Source: Nitrospirota bacterium (GTDB lineage: Bacteria > NPL-UPA2 > JAADIA01). Taken from it: a stretch of DNA of 22,346 nt. Shown piece after piece: positions 7,896-16,436 of this stretch. Positions within the stretch are counted from its first letter, which is position 1. Every line of letters begins with the position of its first letter. The position numbers were made by a program, and so were the translations under genes. The notes below the pieces were generated by a model, which made no database searches, was not told the DNA's origin, and saw only the letters and a list, made by a program, of their open reading frames with translations. The DNA lies in assembly GCA_013151555.1 (NCBI GenBank), contig JAADIA010000034.1, forward strand, positions 1 to 22,346. Direction: 5' to 3'.

Positions 7896-8912
7896 ATGAA
7901 TCTGTATGAGCTAAAAAAGGTAAAGAAACGTTACGGTTCCCTGCTGGCTCTGGATATTCCCTCACTTACTCTGGCTGAGGGTAATTTCTATGTGGTCTAT
8001 GGTCCTAATGGGGCGGGAAAGACTACTCTCTTGAATCTTCTGGCCTTTCTGGACAAGGCAAGCGAGGGCGAAGTTCTTTTTCACAATAGCCAACCGGACA
8101 TAAAAGATGTAACCATGGTTATGCAGAATCCCTATCTTTTTAAAACCACGGCGCTCGGGAATGTTTCCCGGGGATTAGTTTTCCGCTCTATCAATAAGAA
8201 TAAAATAGAGAAGATGGTTATGCCGGTAATGAAACAGTTGGGAATCTGGGAGATGAGGAACAGGGAGGCAAGGTCACTCTCAGGGGGGGAAAAGAGACGG
8301 GTTGCCATAGCCAGAGCCATGGTCCTGGACACAAAGGCTCTCATCCTGGATGAACCGATATCACATCTGGATAATATCCATGTCAATTTAATCGAAAATG
8401 CCATAAGTGATATGGCCGGAAATACTAAAAAGACCATAATAATGACGACTCATGATTTAAGCAAAGCCCATAAACTAACCTCAAATGTCATCTACCTTCT
8501 CAACGGCAAGATTACAGATAAACCTCTCTGGAATATGTTTCGGGTTAACTTAACCACACCCGAAAAGGTGCCCCCCGTTGTGAGAGACGGAGCTCCCAAC
8601 GGAGTGAAAAAGGCCGGGGTCGGCCAGGGAGTCGAAATTTATGTGGCTACGGATAGAACCGGATCAGCCTTAACGGCTATTGACCCGAAAGACATTATTG
8701 TTTCCCGGCAAGTTATTCATTCCAGCGCCTTGAACAATCTAAGAGGCCGAATTGTCAGCATCAATGAAATAAACGGCCTTGTTGATTTAGTTGTTGACAC
8801 TAAAGTTTTTTTCCATGCTTTTATTACCAGGAAATCTTTTTCTGATCTGCACTTGAGTGTAGGTGAAGAAATTTTTTTAACCTTTAAGGCCTCCGCAGTA
8901 GAGGTGTTTTGA
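7896..8912 (+). CDS. tupC: Tungstate/molybdate ABC transporter ATP-binding protein, TupC-like, with C-terminal TOBE domain
   Basis: A 338-residue ATPase. The Walker A motif GPNGAGKT is at residues 36-43, the ABC signature LSGGEKRR at ~128-135, Walker B ALILDEP at ~148-154 and the switch His in TTHD. After ~240 residues, the end (from about LRGRIVSINEING) matches a molybdate-binding-like TOBE domain, which in ModC-type proteins senses intracellular oxyanion. It would power the permease encoded 8 bases upstream. The frame could start at 7848 inside the permease gene, but the domain begins at MNLYELKKV (7896), so I take that. The stop codon overlaps the next gene's ATG by one base (TGATG), indicating coupled translation with moeA. 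Confidence 0.9.
   Translation: MNLYELKKVKKRYGSLLALDIPSLTLAEGNFYVVYGPNGAGKTTLLNLLAFLDKASEGEVLFHNSQPDIKDVTMVMQNPYLFKTTALGNVSRGLVFRSINKNKIEKMVMPVMKQLGIWEMRNREARSLSGGEKRRVAIARAMVLDTKALILDEPISHLDNIHVNLIENAISDMAGNTKKTIIMTTHDLSKAHKLTSNVIYLLNGKITDKPLWNMFRVNLTTPEKVPPVVRDGAPNGVKKAGVGQGVEIYVATDRTGSALTAIDPKDIIVSRQVIHSSALNNLRGRIVSINEINGLVDLVVDTKVFFHAFITRKSFSDLHLSVGEEIFLTFKASAVEVF
8901..8906 (+). promoter_or_regulatory. Ribosome binding site of moeA inside tupC
   Basis: GAGGTG lies 5 bases before ATG 8912, which overlaps the tupC stop. It favours ATG 8912 over the in-frame TTG at 8909. Confidence 0.6.
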
Positions 8913-10108
8913 TGATTACATTTGAAGAGGCGTTGAAAGAGATACTCAGGAAAACAAAGAGGTTGGAGATTGAAGAACTTCCTCTTGTTAAGACAAAAGG
9001 ATATGTTCTGGCAGAGAATATTAAGGCAAAGCTGGATATGCCTCCTTTTGATAAGTCGGCTATGGATGGATATGCCCTGCGCTCCGATGATTTAAAATCG
9101 GTCCCTGAGAAACTGAAATGCGTAGGTATAATTAAGGCTGGAGGAGGGTATAAAAAAACCGTCAAAAAGGGAGAATGCGTCAAGATAATGACGGGTTCAC
9201 CTTTGCCGAAAGGTACGAATGGTGTGGTAATGGTTGAACGGACTTCGGAAGACGAAAAGAGAGGCTGGATCAAGGTTCTGCAAAGCATAAGAGCAGGAGA
9301 GAATGTGTGTTTTAAAGGGGAGGATATAAAGAAAGGAACTGTTGTTCTTAGAAAAGGAATGCTTATAAGAGAGACGGAAGTTTCCATAGCTTCAAGCCAG
9401 GGAAGAACAAAAGTGAGAGTTTATAAAAAGCCTTCTCTGGCTATTCTGAATACAGGTGATGAAATAGTTGAACCAGGCAATAATTTAACTTATGGAAAGA
9501 TTTATAACAGCAATGGGCCTATGCTCTTGGCGCTCCTGCAGAACAAGAATATAAAAGTTCAATATCTTGGTATCGCGGCAGATAAAGAGAAAAGTTTGAT
9601 GAGATTAATGAGACAAGGGCTTAAAAGTGATATTTTCCTTCTCTCCGGCGGTGTTTCCATGGGAGACTATGACCTTGTTCCTGAAGTTCTAAAACAATGT
9701 GGAGTCAAGGAGGTCTTTCATAAAATTCAGATGAAACCCGGGAAACCGGTCTTCTTTGGAACCAAGGGAGAGAAACTGGTTTTCGGTGTTCCCGGCAATC
9801 CCGTTTCCACTTACCTTACCTTCTTAGTCTTGATTAAACCGGCTCTTGACAAAATGATGGGCAAAACACCACCTTTGCATATCTGCCGGGGGAGATTAAA
9901 AGAAGACTTCCGGCAAAAGCCGGGGAGAAAACATTTTGTTCCAGCAAAAGTTCTGGAGGAAAAAGGTCAACTCCATGTTTATCCGGTTAAGAAATACCAT
10001 GGCTCGGCTGATATCGCCTCGCTTTCTCAAGCAAATGCCTTCATGGCAATTGAAGGAAAATTCTCTTTCTTGAAAAAGGACAGCCTGGTGGAGATCATCT
10101 TGTGGTGA
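8912..10108 (+). CDS. moeA: Molybdopterin molybdenumtransferase MoeA
   Basis: A 398-residue MoeA/gephyrin-E-domain protein of usual length. It inserts molybdate (or tungstate) into adenylylated molybdopterin, the last common step of Moco synthesis in the cytoplasm. Visible signatures are MPPFDKSAMDGYA (residues 43-55), a TGSPLP motif, NTGDEIVEPG, SGGVSMGDYD (~residues 245-254), MKPGKPVFFGT and VFGVPGNPVSTYLTF. The C-terminal ~70 residues fit the small beta-barrel domain IV. It is translationally coupled to the oxyanion importer ATPase (overlapping stop/start) and followed 10 bases later by a MOSC gene, so metal uptake and insertion are co-expressed. Other Moco genes (moaA, moaC, mogA) are not in the window. 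Confidence 0.93.
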   Translation: MITFEEALKEILRKTKRLEIEELPLVKTKGYVLAENIKAKLDMPPFDKSAMDGYALRSDDLKSVPEKLKCVGIIKAGGGYKKTVKKGECVKIMTGSPLPKGTNGVVMVERTSEDEKRGWIKVLQSIRAGENVCFKGEDIKKGTVVLRKGMLIRETEVSIASSQGRTKVRVYKKPSLAILNTGDEIVEPGNNLTYGKIYNSNGPMLLALLQNKNIKVQYLGIAADKEKSLMRLMRQGLKSDIFLLSGGVSMGDYDLVPEVLKQCGVKEVFHKIQMKPGKPVFFGTKGEKLVFGVPGNPVSTYLTFLVLIKPALDKMMGKTPPLHICRGRLKEDFRQKPGRKHFVPAKVLEEKGQLHVYPVKKYHGSADIASLSQANAFMAIEGKFSFLKKDSLVEIILW

Positions 10109-10118
10109 GAATAAAATA

Positions 10119-10583
10119 ATGGGAAAGATTCTGGCTATTTATTTTAGCTCTAAGAAGGGAACGGCAAGAAAGAAGATAAAAGAAGGGATGTTGAGGAGAA
10201 ATTACGGTCTCCTCAAAGATGCCCATGCAGGACCGGGAAAAAGGCAGGTAAGTCTTTTCCTCCGGGAGAACCTCGAAGAGATGAGGGAAAAGGGTCTGAA
10301 GGTTGGTTGTAGTGGTTTTGGAGAAAATTTTACCATCTCCGGGATAAAAATTACCAGTTTAGCAATACGGACAAAACTCAAGGTAGGAAAAGCGGTTTTA
10401 GAGATTACCCAAATAGGCAAGACTTGTAAGAAGCCCTGTAAATTTTATCCCGTTCCTCTGTGCCCGGACAAAGTTGATAGAAAAAAGAAGAGGTGCTTTT
10501 TATCTTCCCGGGGGATATTTGCCCGAGTTCTGAAGGGAGGACTGGTAAGGAAAGGAGAACCAACTGAAATAATCAGGAGTTAA
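10119..10583 (+). CDS. Small MOSC-domain protein
   Basis: A 154-residue stand-alone MOSC domain, the fold found at the C-terminus of Moco sulfurase and in YiiM-like proteins. Visible motifs are the DAHAG motif (residues 34-38), GENFT (68-72), LEITQIGKTCKKPC with the conserved Cys103 and a second Cys107, and GIFARVLKGG near the end. Members bind Moco or carry sulfur; in clusters like this they are thought to handle Moco or molybdate, but the exact reaction is unknown. It lies 10 bases after moeA at the end of the plus-strand block. No clear terminator separates it from the convergent gene 61 bases away. Confidence 0.88.
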   Translation: MGKILAIYFSSKKGTARKKIKEGMLRRNYGLLKDAHAGPGKRQVSLFLRENLEEMREKGLKVGCSGFGENFTISGIKITSLAIRTKLKVGKAVLEITQIGKTCKKPCKFYPVPLCPDKVDRKKKRCFLSSRGIFARVLKGGLVRKGEPTEIIRS

Positions 10584-10644
10584 GAAGTGCGCCTTAATAA
10601 TCTGCAGAATCATATCGGTTTTTTAAGATTCCCCCCCTACCCCT

Positions 10645-11580
10645 TCAACTCTCCGCCGACTCAAACCAAGCGATTGTCTTCTTTAAACCTTCCTCGAAGA
10701 TAACTTCCGGTCTCCAGTTAAGTTCTTTTTTAGCTCTGGAAATATCGGGACGACGAACTTTGGGATCGTCTGTAGGCAAGTTCTTGTAGATAATCCGGCT
10801 TTGGCTTTTGGTTAAAGAAATGATTGTTTCAGCTAACTTGAGGATAGACATTTCCTGAGGATTTCCCAGATTGACCGGCTCGTTTAAATTCGATAACAGC
10901 AACTTATATATCCCTTCTATCAAGTCAGAGATGTAGCCGAAACTCCTTGTTTGGGAACCATCACCGAAGACTGTGATAGGTTTATCGTTCAGGGCTTGAT
11001 TAACAAAATTAGGAATAGCCCGTCCATCTTCCTTTCTCATCCTCGGACCATAAGTATTAAATATGCGAACTATCTTGGCATCAATCCCATGGGTGCGATG
11101 ATAAGCGAGAGTGATCGCTTCGGCAAAGCGTTTGGCTTCATCGTAAACCCCTCGTGGGCCAATAGGATTGACATTTCCCCAGTAGTCTTCTCTTTGCGGG
11201 TTAACAAGAGGATCCCCATAAACCTCGCTGGTAGAAGCAAGCAGGAACTTAGCATTTTTAACCTTGGCTAATCCCAAAGCATTATGAGTACCCAGAGAGC
11301 CGACTTTTAAAGTCTGGATGGGAAATTTTAAATAATCCACCGGGCTGGCAGGGGAAGCGAAGTGAAGAACACAATCTATCTTCTCATCTAAATCGATGTA
11401 CTTAGTAACGTCATGTTCGATAAACTTAAAATTTGTTTTTCCTTTCAGGTGAGCAATATTGGATACTTTCCCGGTAATCAGGTTGTCCATACAAACAACT
11501 CCATAACCTTCCCTAATCAATCGGTCGCAAAGATGAGAGCCGATGAATCCCGCCCCTCCGGTTATTAAGCAAGTAAGCAT
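10645..11580 (-). CDS. uxs: UDP-glucuronate decarboxylase (UDP-xylose synthase)
   Basis: A 311-residue short-chain dehydrogenase/reductase. It has the Rossmann motif GGAGFIG (residues 8-14), the Thr117-Ser118-Glu119 triad in STSEVYGDP and the Tyr146/Lys150 pair in YDEAK. The stretch [19 protein letters not shown] is characteristic of UXS, which converts UDP-glucuronate to UDP-xylose with bound NAD+. Its substrate is made by the UDP-glucose dehydrogenase two genes upstream. ATG 11580 is preceded by AAGGAG at good spacing, so I prefer it to the 10-codon-longer start at 11610. It follows the rmlB-like gene after 173 bases and ends the minus-strand series. Confidence 0.9.
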   Translation of the reverse strand: MLTCLITGGAGFIGSHLCDRLIREGYGVVCMDNLITGKVSNIAHLKGKTNFKFIEHDVTKYIDLDEKIDCVLHFASPASPVDYLKFPIQTLKVGSLGTHNALGLAKVKNAKFLLASTSEVYGDPLVNPQREDYWGNVNPIGPRGVYDEAKRFAEAITLAYHRTHGIDAKIVRIFNTYGPRMRKEDGRAIPNFVNQALNDKPITVFGDGSQTRSFGYISDLIEGIYKLLLSNLNEPVNLGNPQEMSILKLAETIISLTKSQSRIIYKNLPTDDPKVRRPDISRAKKELNWRPEVIFEEGLKKTIAWFESAES

Positions 11581-11608
11581 AAATACTCCTTTTAATTGGT
11601 TAACCGGC

Positions 11609-11625
11609 AACTTATAACTTTATGT
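11609..11625. repeat. Short heptamer-repeat trace between uxs and rmlB-like genes
   Basis: CTTATAA (11611-11617) and CTTTATG (11618-11624) followed by TTACCG continue a 7-base period and resemble units of the array at 14170-14197. It is too short to be firm alone. The rest of the 173-base gap shows nothing recognisable. Confidence 0.3.
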
Positions 11626-11753
11626 TACCGTTTAATAATCCTGTCTTTTCCCTCTCCGGAATATCGAGCAGGCAGGATATCCTTTCGTGATGATTTGTTA
11701 TCCGTTCCCTTCCCAGTCCGAAGACTGCTCCTTTTGTTTCCCGTCAGGAGATC

Positions 11754-12755
11754 TTATCCTTTAAGAACATACCGGTCGCCTTTTTTCTTCAATTCTTTCC
11801 ACCAATCTTCCTCCTTAACATACCAGTCGATAGTCCTCTCCAGACCCTTCCGGAAGCTAACATTCGGAGACCAGTTCAAAAGAACTTTGGCTTTGGAAGT
11901 AGAAGAGAGATGTTTCTGGACATGGCCGGGACGATCTTTCACAAATTTAGCTAAGGTCTCCGGTTTGTTTAGCTTCTCCAGGATTATTCCGGCGATAGTA
12001 TTAATATCGGTATCCACTCCCGTCCCCAGGTTGATCACTTCTCCTTTCAGCTTCTCAGCATCTCCTTGCAGAGCCTTATCCAAAGCCAGACAAGTATCTT
12101 CAACGAAGAGCCAGTCACGGCTGAAGGTCCCATCGCCGTAGATTGGCAGAGGTTTACCCTCCAGAGCATTAGTAACAAAGAGGGGGATCATCTTCTCCGG
12201 ATACTGGTTGGGCCCATAGTTATTAAAAGGCCTGATGATGATAATAGGGAGGTCGTAAGTAACGAAGTAGGAATAAGCCAGCCTATCCGCTCCCGCCTTG
12301 GCAGCCGCATAGGGACTTTTCGGTTTAATAGGATGATTTTCCGTCATGGGAACCTCTTCCGCCGTCCCGTATACTTCGCTGGTGGAAATATGAATAAACC
12401 TTTCTACCGGGTGACATCTCAAAGATTCCAGCAACGTCTGGGTTCCTTTGATATCTGTAGAAATGAAAGGGTCGGAGTCTCTGATAGACCTATCTACATG
12501 CGTCTCGGCAGCCAGGTGGACAACCATATCGGCCTGACGCATAACATTCTCTACCGTTTCCTTATCCCGGATATCTCCTTTCCAGAAAGAGAAACGGGGG
12601 TTCTCCCAGACCTCCGGAGTAAAATTATTCAGATTGCCACAATAAGTGAGAGCATCCAGAACCGTTACCAAATAATCCTCATGCCGGGATAACATGTATT
12701 TAGTTAAATTACTGCCGATGAAACCTGCCCCTCCGGTAATCAATAACCTTTTCAT
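11754..12755 (-). CDS. RmlB-like nucleotide-sugar 4,6-dehydratase (probably dTDP-glucose)
   Basis: A 333-residue extended SDR. It has GGAGFIG (residues 8-14), a VHLAAETHVDRSI block, YAAAK with Tyr149 and Lys153, RPFNNYGPNQ and PEKMIPLF, all RmlB-like. RmlB enzymes remove water from dTDP-glucose to give dTDP-4-keto-6-deoxyglucose, a precursor of rhamnose and other deoxysugars. Oddly, the catalytic Thr-Asp-Glu of RmlB reads Thr125-Ser126-Glu127 (HISTSEVYG), as in GDP-mannose dehydratases and UXS. The sugar nucleotide is therefore uncertain, and LegB-type UDP-GlcNAc dehydratases are an alternative. AGGAGG precedes ATG 12755. It lies 41 bases after ugd; rmlA, rmlC and rmlD are not present. Confidence 0.85.
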   Translation of the reverse strand: MKRLLITGGAGFIGSNLTKYMLSRHEDYLVTVLDALTYCGNLNNFTPEVWENPRFSFWKGDIRDKETVENVMRQADMVVHLAAETHVDRSIRDSDPFISTDIKGTQTLLESLRCHPVERFIHISTSEVYGTAEEVPMTENHPIKPKSPYAAAKAGADRLAYSYFVTYDLPIIIIRPFNNYGPNQYPEKMIPLFVTNALEGKPLPIYGDGTFSRDWLFVEDTCLALDKALQGDAEKLKGEVINLGTGVDTDINTIAGIILEKLNKPETLAKFVKDRPGHVQKHLSSTSKAKVLLNWSPNVSFRKGLERTIDWYVKEEDWWKELKKKGDRYVLKG

Positions 12756-12796
12756 ATTTCTTGCCTCCTGATAATTTCAGGCCTTCTAAACCTGGT

Positions 12797-14098
12797 TTAT
12801 ATTTCTGGTTTAATTCCTATTCCTATATAAGTAAATCCCATATTTTTTAATTCCCGGGGGTTGTAGATATTCCGTCCATCAAGGATAAGAGGATTGTTAA
12901 GAAGCGATTTTATGCGTTTAAGGTCTAAGTTTTTGAATTGCTCCCATTCCGTGAGAATAAGCAGACAATCACTGCCCTCGGCGACTTCGTAAGGATCAGC
13001 ACAATACTCGATATCTTTGAGAACTGCCCGGGTTGTCTCGATAGCAGCCGGGTCAAAGGCTTTAATTTTAGCCCCTTCGGCCTGAAGTTGTTCAATTATC
13101 TTGAGGGAAGGAGCTTCCCTTACATCATCAGTGTCCGGCTTAAAAGCAAGACCCAGGACCCCGATAGTCTTATTATTTAAAGTCCATAAGGAATCCTTAA
13201 TCTTCTTTAAGAATTGTTCTCTTTGTTCACGATTTACTTTCTCGGCAACTCTCAAGAGCTCGAAATCATATCCGGATTCTCCCGCTATTTTTATAAAAGC
13301 AGCTATGTCCTTGGGAAAGCAACTCCCTCCATAGCCTATCCCGGCTTTCAAGAAGCTCCGGCCAATGCGCTTATCCAACCCCATGCCTTCAGCCACCTTC
13401 TCCACGTCCGCCCCTACCAGCTCACAGACGTTAGCGATAGCATTAATGTAGGAAATCTTTAAAGCTAAGAAAGAGTTGGAAGCATGCTTGATGATTTCCG
13501 CACTCTTTATATCAGTAAAGATAAGGGAAGCTTTAAGGGGCTCGTATAGCTCCCGCATTACTTTCTCCGCCCTTTCGCTTTCTACTCCGACAACGATTCT
13601 ATCCGGATACATAAAATCATAGATAGCCGACCCTTCCCGCAGAAATTCCGGATTGGAGACGACATCGAAATCTACTCCATGAACATTATTGAGTTTAATC
13701 GTTCTCCTTACCCACTCTCCCGTCTTCACAGGAACAGTGCTCTTTTCTACAACTATCTTATATTCCTCCATAGCCCCGGCGATTCTCTTCGAAACGTCTT
13801 CCACATAAGAAAGGTCCGCTTCTCCATTATCCCGGGAAGGGGTACCTACAGAAATAAAGATTATCCCGGATTCTTTAACTCCTTCTTCGAGACCGGTAGT
13901 GAAAGACAGCCTTCCCTCTTTAACGTTCTTCTTCACTAACTCTTCTAATTCCGGCTCGAAAAAGGGAATAATTCCTTTTCTCAGTTTATTAATCTTCTCC
14001 CCGTCCACATCAACGCAAACCACTTCATTTCCCAGATCGGCAAAACAGGCGCCGGAAACCAATCCCACATGCCCTGCCCCAATTATACAAATTTTCAT
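12797..14098 (-). CDS. ugd: UDP-glucose 6-dehydrogenase
   Basis: A 433-residue cytoplasmic enzyme that oxidises UDP-glucose twice with NAD+ to UDP-glucuronate. Visible features are the N-terminal NAD fold GAGHVGLVSG (residues 7-16), VGTPSRD, VSNPEFLREGSAI, Lys204 in IKHASNSFLALK and the catalytic Cys260 in GIGYGGSCFPKD. The C-terminal UDP-binding half has GLAFKPDTDDVREAPS and DGRNIYNP. AAGGAG precedes ATG 14098. Its product feeds the UXS encoded downstream, giving UDP-xylose for surface glycans. A heptamer-built inverted repeat with a T-run lies between it and lptD, so its expression may be partly independent of the upstream genes. Confidence 0.95.
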   Translation of the reverse strand: MKICIIGAGHVGLVSGACFADLGNEVVCVDVDGEKINKLRKGIIPFFEPELEELVKKNVKEGRLSFTTGLEEGVKESGIIFISVGTPSRDNGEADLSYVEDVSKRIAGAMEEYKIVVEKSTVPVKTGEWVRRTIKLNNVHGVDFDVVSNPEFLREGSAIYDFMYPDRIVVGVESERAEKVMRELYEPLKASLIFTDIKSAEIIKHASNSFLALKISYINAIANVCELVGADVEKVAEGMGLDKRIGRSFLKAGIGYGGSCFPKDIAAFIKIAGESGYDFELLRVAEKVNREQREQFLKKIKDSLWTLNNKTIGVLGLAFKPDTDDVREAPSLKIIEQLQAEGAKIKAFDPAAIETTRAVLKDIEYCADPYEVAEGSDCLLILTEWEQFKNLDLKRIKSLLNNPLILDGRNIYNPRELKNMGFTYIGIGIKPEI

Positions 14099-14110
14099 CT
14101 TTATCTCCTT

Positions 14111-14220
14111 TTGAAAAAATAGGATTCAGGATTCAGCGCTCAGGATTCAGGATTCAGCAAAAAGAAAAACTTAATACTTATAACTTACCGCTTACAACTG
14201 AATCCTGAGCGCTGAATCCT
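14111..14220 (-). terminator. Possible attenuator or terminator before ugd
   Basis: Read in the gene direction, the 23-bp stem is followed by one more heptamer and then ATTTTTTC, just before the ugd ribosome site. The T-run is 8 bases from the stem and the loop is long, so termination is possible but not canonical. Confidence 0.3.
14121..14220. repeat. Heptamer-repeat element with 23-bp perfect inverted repeat between lptD and ugd
   Basis: On the plus strand the left part reads as 7-base units AGGATTC, AGGATTC, AGCGCTC, AGGATTC, AGGATTC (14121-14155). The right part reads CTTAATA, CTTATAA, CTTACCG, CTTACAA, CTGAATC, CTGAGCG, CTGAATC (14170-14218) with no slip in phase. Bases 14128-14150 and 14198-14220 are perfect 23-base inverted copies with a 47-base loop. 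It fills most of the 139-base gap and has no coding potential. Confidence 0.85.
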
Positions 14221-14237
14221 ATGCTTTGTGCTTCATC

Positions 14238-16436
14238 TCATTTAATAGGAATCGACACGGGAAGAGGAGAGGCCGGCTTCAACCGGAAAACAATAAATAT
14301 GCCTACCTCATCTTTACTATCCTGTCTCCACTTCTTCTGAACAAAGATTTGTCCATCCCAATGGTGGAGGTTGCGGGTAAGGGCTATCCTCCATTCCTCA
14401 TTATGGCCGTTTATTCCCAGAGTTTTGTCACCAATCCAGTCATAGCGCTGGTAGACTTGGAGCTTCCACTTAGGGCTGATTAGCCCGCTGGCACTAACGA
14501 TGGTATCAAAATTCGTGGGGCTCCCCTCCGGGTCATAATATTCCGTCCCCAGGGAGAGATTCCAGCTCTCATTCGTCCACCCAAGTCCTTCAAACCGGTC
14601 TCGATACTTATATTTATTTTGCTCTCCCCTCCATCCGAAACCGGTAGAAAATTCGTTCAGCCAGCCGGTATTGACATCATAATTTGCCTCTCCCTCAAAA
14701 CTTATTTTCTCTGTCGGAATTAACTTCAAATCAGCTATCAAATCTCCCCAGGCATGATGTCCCCGGCCAAGGAACTCACTATTCCGGTAAAACTTGCTGC
14801 TCAAGGTAAATGTTGCCAGCTCCCTTTTATTCCCCCCGGCCCCTTTTCCGATTAACCGATTGACCAGCTCTAAATCAAAATAGTCCTGCTTAAGGGAAAG
14901 TTTATCATTGAAAGAGAAGAGATCGTTCCGATTCTTAGTAGACTCCGGGGAATAGTAATAAGTCAACCTCGGCTGAATCAAATGTCGCATCTGCATCTTC
15001 CTGAACTGAAAGACAGGACTATAAAGAGTGGTATTCATTCCCAGGCGCGTTTCGTAGTTGCCCATCCAGCGGTTCCTATCACCCAACCTGTCCTTGCTAT
15101 ACCAAAATCCTCGGCCGCCCAGGGCCGGTTCCAATCGTAACCATCCTAACCGGCTCGGCCGGGATAACTCTAAATGGCTATCTACCTGAGTGGACACATC
15201 ACCTTGGGGTGCCTCGTGAAAATAGACCAGACCGCTATCGAAATTCCAGTAGAAGGAAGAATCTCCTAACTCCTGCCTGTTTAAATCGAAGGTAACCTCA
15301 GGCAATTTCTCCGGAATAACTCCCACGAAATCGTTTATTCGTTTCTTTATATAGAGCTGCGCCGTGTAGTCGGGACGGCTTTTGGTAATGGACAGGGTAC
15401 CTTCCGGCGATTGGTCTTCCAGATAATCTCGAAGAAATCCTTTCCATTGTTCTTCATCTTCGTAATCGGTATTGAAATCAGCATCACTGAATTTATCCAC
15501 CCGGATGATAGCGATCGTATCTTCAGATAATTTTTGCCGATGCCGGAGGTGTAACTTCCAGCGGTCAATGGTCTCAGCATCCGGGGGATTCTGCCACTTC
15601 CCCTTTTGTTCATTCCAGAGAAGTTCTTTCTCATCAATAAAATAGCCATAGAAGTAACCTTTTCCGGTTCGTTCCCCGGAACCAAACCGGTAAGAGGTAT
15701 CGAAACCTTTTCCTACTCCCAACCGCTCGATATAGTCCAAATAAATTCTTCCTCGCACTTGAGGATTTATATACCAGTTATAATGGCTGATGGCAAACCA
15801 CCCCTTTTTAGAATCGTGTCCCATCGGCCACAAAACAAGCCCATAAGGAACTTTTTTCAAAGAGCGTTTGAAAACGGGCAAATAAGCTAAAGGGACATTC
15901 CTCACATAAAAGATAACATTGTAAGCCCAGAACCTTTGGCCGGGGAATATCTTCATCCGACTGGCAGTAAACCGATAATGAGGTTTAGGAAACTCTGCAG
16001 GATTATCGGTGGTGAAAGTTCCTTTTTCCATAAGATACTCATTTTTCGCCACCTTCTTCATTTTATCTCCCCGAACAAACCAGGGCTCGAGGAAGGTTCG
16101 AGCTTTATCCATTGTCCCTTTCTGAGCGTTCAGGTCATAAACTAATGTCTCTCCATAAAATTTATCACCTCCTTCATTGAGGATAACATTCCCCTTTGCA
16201 AAGAGGAGCTTTTTCGCCAGATCAAATCTGGCCCAGTCCGCTCTCGTTTTCATTCCTTTATATTGCACTTCTACATTTCCCCGACCGATGATGATTTCCT
16301 CTCCCGCCAGGTACTCTAAATAATCCCCGGAGAAGTCAATGGGGAGTTCTTCCTCCGCCATGGATGTACTGGAAAGAAAAAGGCTGAGACCGATAAATAA
16401 AAAAACTTTCCAACTAAACACAGGTTTATCTACCAC
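14238..16436 (-). CDS. lptD: LPS-assembly outer-membrane protein LptD (OstA/Imp)
   Basis: A 732-residue protein with a signal peptide (residues 1-27, ending STSMA), an LptA/OstA-like N-terminal domain (~32-140, GNVEVQYKG and GNVILNEGG repeats) and a long C-terminal beta-barrel region rich in alternating aromatic strands, including the PLAYLPVFK segment typical of LptD. With LptE it delivers LPS to the outer leaflet of the outer membrane, so the cell is diderm. I find no cysteine in the sequence, so the disulfides used by E. coli LptD cannot form. The start is GTG 16436, overlapping the E2 gene's end by 7 bases with GGAG 8 bases before it; a second GTG at 16421 is possible. The length is near the family norm. 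Confidence 0.88.
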   Translation of the reverse strand: MVDKPVFSWKVFLFIGLSLFLSSTSMAEEELPIDFSGDYLEYLAGEEIIIGRGNVEVQYKGMKTRADWARFDLAKKLLFAKGNVILNEGGDKFYGETLVYDLNAQKGTMDKARTFLEPWFVRGDKMKKVAKNEYLMEKGTFTTDNPAEFPKPHYRFTASRMKIFPGQRFWAYNVIFYVRNVPLAYLPVFKRSLKKVPYGLVLWPMGHDSKKGWFAISHYNWYINPQVRGRIYLDYIERLGVGKGFDTSYRFGSGERTGKGYFYGYFIDEKELLWNEQKGKWQNPPDAETIDRWKLHLRHRQKLSEDTIAIIRVDKFSDADFNTDYEDEEQWKGFLRDYLEDQSPEGTLSITKSRPDYTAQLYIKKRINDFVGVIPEKLPEVTFDLNRQELGDSSFYWNFDSGLVYFHEAPQGDVSTQVDSHLELSRPSRLGWLRLEPALGGRGFWYSKDRLGDRNRWMGNYETRLGMNTTLYSPVFQFRKMQMRHLIQPRLTYYYSPESTKNRNDLFSFNDKLSLKQDYFDLELVNRLIGKGAGGNKRELATFTLSSKFYRNSEFLGRGHHAWGDLIADLKLIPTEKISFEGEANYDVNTGWLNEFSTGFGWRGEQNKYKYRDRFEGLGWTNESWNLSLGTEYYDPEGSPTNFDTIVSASGLISPKWKLQVYQRYDWIGDKTLGINGHNEEWRIALTRNLHHWDGQIFVQKKWRQDSKDEVGIFIVFRLKPASPLPVSIPIK

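Noticed and set aside
8283-8289. G7 run in tupC as a phase-variation site (a similar C-run occurs in galK)
   Set aside because: Both runs encode conserved Gly motifs of the families, and nothing else points to switching.
10584-10644. Terminator between the convergent MOSC and uxs genes
   Set aside because: A T-run and C-run are present but no convincing stem precedes them on either strand.
14121-14220. CRISPR array
   Set aside because: Units are 7 bases without unique spacers of 25-40 bases, and no cas gene is present.
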